A stretch of DNA of 16,415 bases, from NCBI GenBank assembly GCA_934567745.1, contig CAKTJM010000026.1, positions 1-16,415 of the forward strand, in the 5' to 3' direction. The translations under genes were made by a program, and so were the position numbers. Source of the DNA: an uncultured Eubacteriales bacterium (GTDB taxonomy: Bacteria > Bacillota > Clostridia > Oscillospirales > Oscillospiraceae). Below are positions 15,385 to 16,415 of this stretch, piece by piece (positions within the stretch are counted from its first letter, which is position 1; every line of letters starts with the position of its first letter). The notes beneath the pieces were generated by a model. That model was not told where the DNA came from. It did not search any database and saw nothing but the letters and a program-made list of their open reading frames with translations.

Positions 15385-16415
15385 ATGGCTCACTACTACA
15401 CCGAACCCTCCCACACCTTCAGTGAATATCTCCTGGTGCCGGGGTTCACCTCCGAGGAATGCATCCCGGACAACGTCTCCCTCAAGACGCCCCTGGTCAA
15501 GTACCGCAAGGGCGAGGAGGAGTGCCCCATCAGCCTGAACATCCCGATGGTCTCCGCCATCATGCAGGCCGTATCCAACGACACCCTGGCCATCGCCCTG
15601 GCCAAGGAGGGCGGCATGTCCTTCATCTACGGCTCCCAGTCCATCGAGGACGAGGCCGCCATGGTCCGCCGCGTCAAGGGCAGCAAGGCCGGGTTCGTCG
15701 TCAGCGCCTCGAACCTCACGCCCGACGCGACCCTGCGCGACGTGCTGGAGCTGAAGGAGCGCAACGGCTTCTCCACCATCGCCATCACCGAGGACGCCAC
15801 CCCCAACGGCAAGCTCCTCGGCCTGGTCACCAGCCGCGACTACCGCGTGACCCGCATGAGCGAGGATCTGTGCGTGCGCGAGTTCATGACCCCCCGTGCG
15901 AAGCTGGTGACGGCCCCCGCCGCCACCACGCTCAAGGAGGCCAACGACATCATCTGGGACCACAAGCTCAACGCCCTGCCCATCGTGGACGACGAGGACC
16001 ATCTGCTGTACTTCGTCTTCCGCAAGGACTACGCCGAGCACAAGGAGCACCCCCTGGCGCTCCAGGACGAGAACAAGCGCTATCTGGTCGGCGCGGGCAT
16101 CAACTCCAAGGACTACGCCGAGCGCATCCCCGCGCTCGTCGAGGCCGGGGCCGACGTGCTGTGCATCGACTCCTCCGAGGGCTACTCCATCTGGCAGAAG
16201 CGGACCATCGACTACGTCCGGGCGACCTATGGCGACACCGTCAAGATCGGCGCGGGCAACGTGGTCGACCGCGAGGGCTTCCGCTATCTGGCGGAGGCCG
16301 GAGCGGACTTCGTCAAGGTCGGCATCGGCGGCGGGTCCATCTGCATCACCCGCGAGACGAAGGGCATCGGCCGCGGCCAGGCCACGGCCCTGATCGAGGT
16401 CGCGGCAGCCCGGGA
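15385..16415 (+). CDS. guaB: IMP dehydrogenase (3' end beyond window)
   Basis: About 343 residues are visible before the window ends. IMP dehydrogenase oxidises IMP to XMP, the first step towards GMP. The N-terminal barrel part has [31 protein letters not shown]; a CBS-domain pair inserted at about 105-215 includes [24 protein letters not shown] and NALPIVDDE. The barrel resumes with [13 protein letters not shown] and [39 protein letters not shown]. The catalytic cysteine is Cys320. The loop reads [21 protein letters not shown] rather than the GPGSICTTR of most bacterial enzymes. A strong ribosome site, AAGGAGG at 15370-15376, sits eight bases before the ATG at 15385. The 30-base gap after purL suggests it belongs to the same operon, linking IMP formation to GMP. 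Confidence 0.96.
   Translation, partial: MAHYYTEPSHTFSEYLLVPGFTSEECIPDNVSLKTPLVKYRKGEEECPISLNIPMVSAIMQAVSNDTLAIALAKEGGMSFIYGSQSIEDEAAMVRRVKGSKAGFVVSASNLTPDATLRDVLELKERNGFSTIAITEDATPNGKLLGLVTSRDYRVTRMSEDLCVREFMTPRAKLVTAPAATTLKEANDIIWDHKLNALPIVDDEDHLLYFVFRKDYAEHKEHPLALQDENKRYLVGAGINSKDYAERIPALVEAGADVLCIDSSEGYSIWQKRTIDYVRATYGDTVKIGAGNVVDREGFRYLAEAGADFVKVGIGGGSICITRETKGIGRGQATALIEVAAAR

Noticed and set aside
11581..16050. Open frame of 1,489 codons on the minus strand across purL and guaB
   Set aside because: Antisense to two well-identified genes, with low-complexity Gly/Ala/Leu/Asp composition and no motifs. The same holds for the minus-strand frames at 4833-6569 and 8972-10462.

Overview
The window is a stretch of a GC-rich anaerobic Firmicute chromosome. 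My best guess is a clostridial gut lineage such as Oscillospiraceae; this is inferred, not proven. The grounds are a split transketolase, a ZTP riboswitch in front of purE, purine inosine-forming steps split into separate PurO-type and AICAR-transformylase proteins, a single-chain PurL of about 1,230 residues, and strong G/C preference at third codon positions. All recognised genes are on the + strand.

Region 1 (1-946) holds the 3' end of a transketolase C-terminal subunit gene. Region 2 (about 947-4407) holds two tandem copies of a sodium:amino-acid symporter gene of the AGCS family. They encode 470-residue proteins that differ at only two residues. From position 1274 to 2588 the first copy matches the second base for base, yet their first 96 coding bases and their upstream regions differ. 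Each copy has its own putative promoter and its own intrinsic terminator. The first copy also has a structured leader with a terminator and a competing hairpin, which looks like a transcription attenuator of a class I cannot assign.

Region 3 (about 4494-16415, running off the window) is a de novo purine operon: purE-purF-purM-purN-purO-purH(AICAR transformylase)-purD-purL-guaB. A sigma70-type promoter is followed by a well-formed ZTP (pfl) riboswitch whose 3' strand overlaps an intrinsic terminator. High ZMP/ZTP, which accumulates when 10-formyl-tetrahydrofolate is short, should let transcription continue into the operon. The operon contains both formyl-THF-dependent enzymes, PurN and the AICAR transformylase. 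Most genes are tightly spaced or overlap; the exception is a 145-base gap between purF and purM that is packed with stem-loops. purC, purB and purK are not in the window.

The points most worth a second look are the symporter duplication with its sharp identity boundary, the unassigned leader of the first symporter gene, and a PurF homologue that keeps its PRPP loop, its four iron-sulphur cysteines and an N-terminal Cys-Gly but lacks several usual glutaminase pocket residues.
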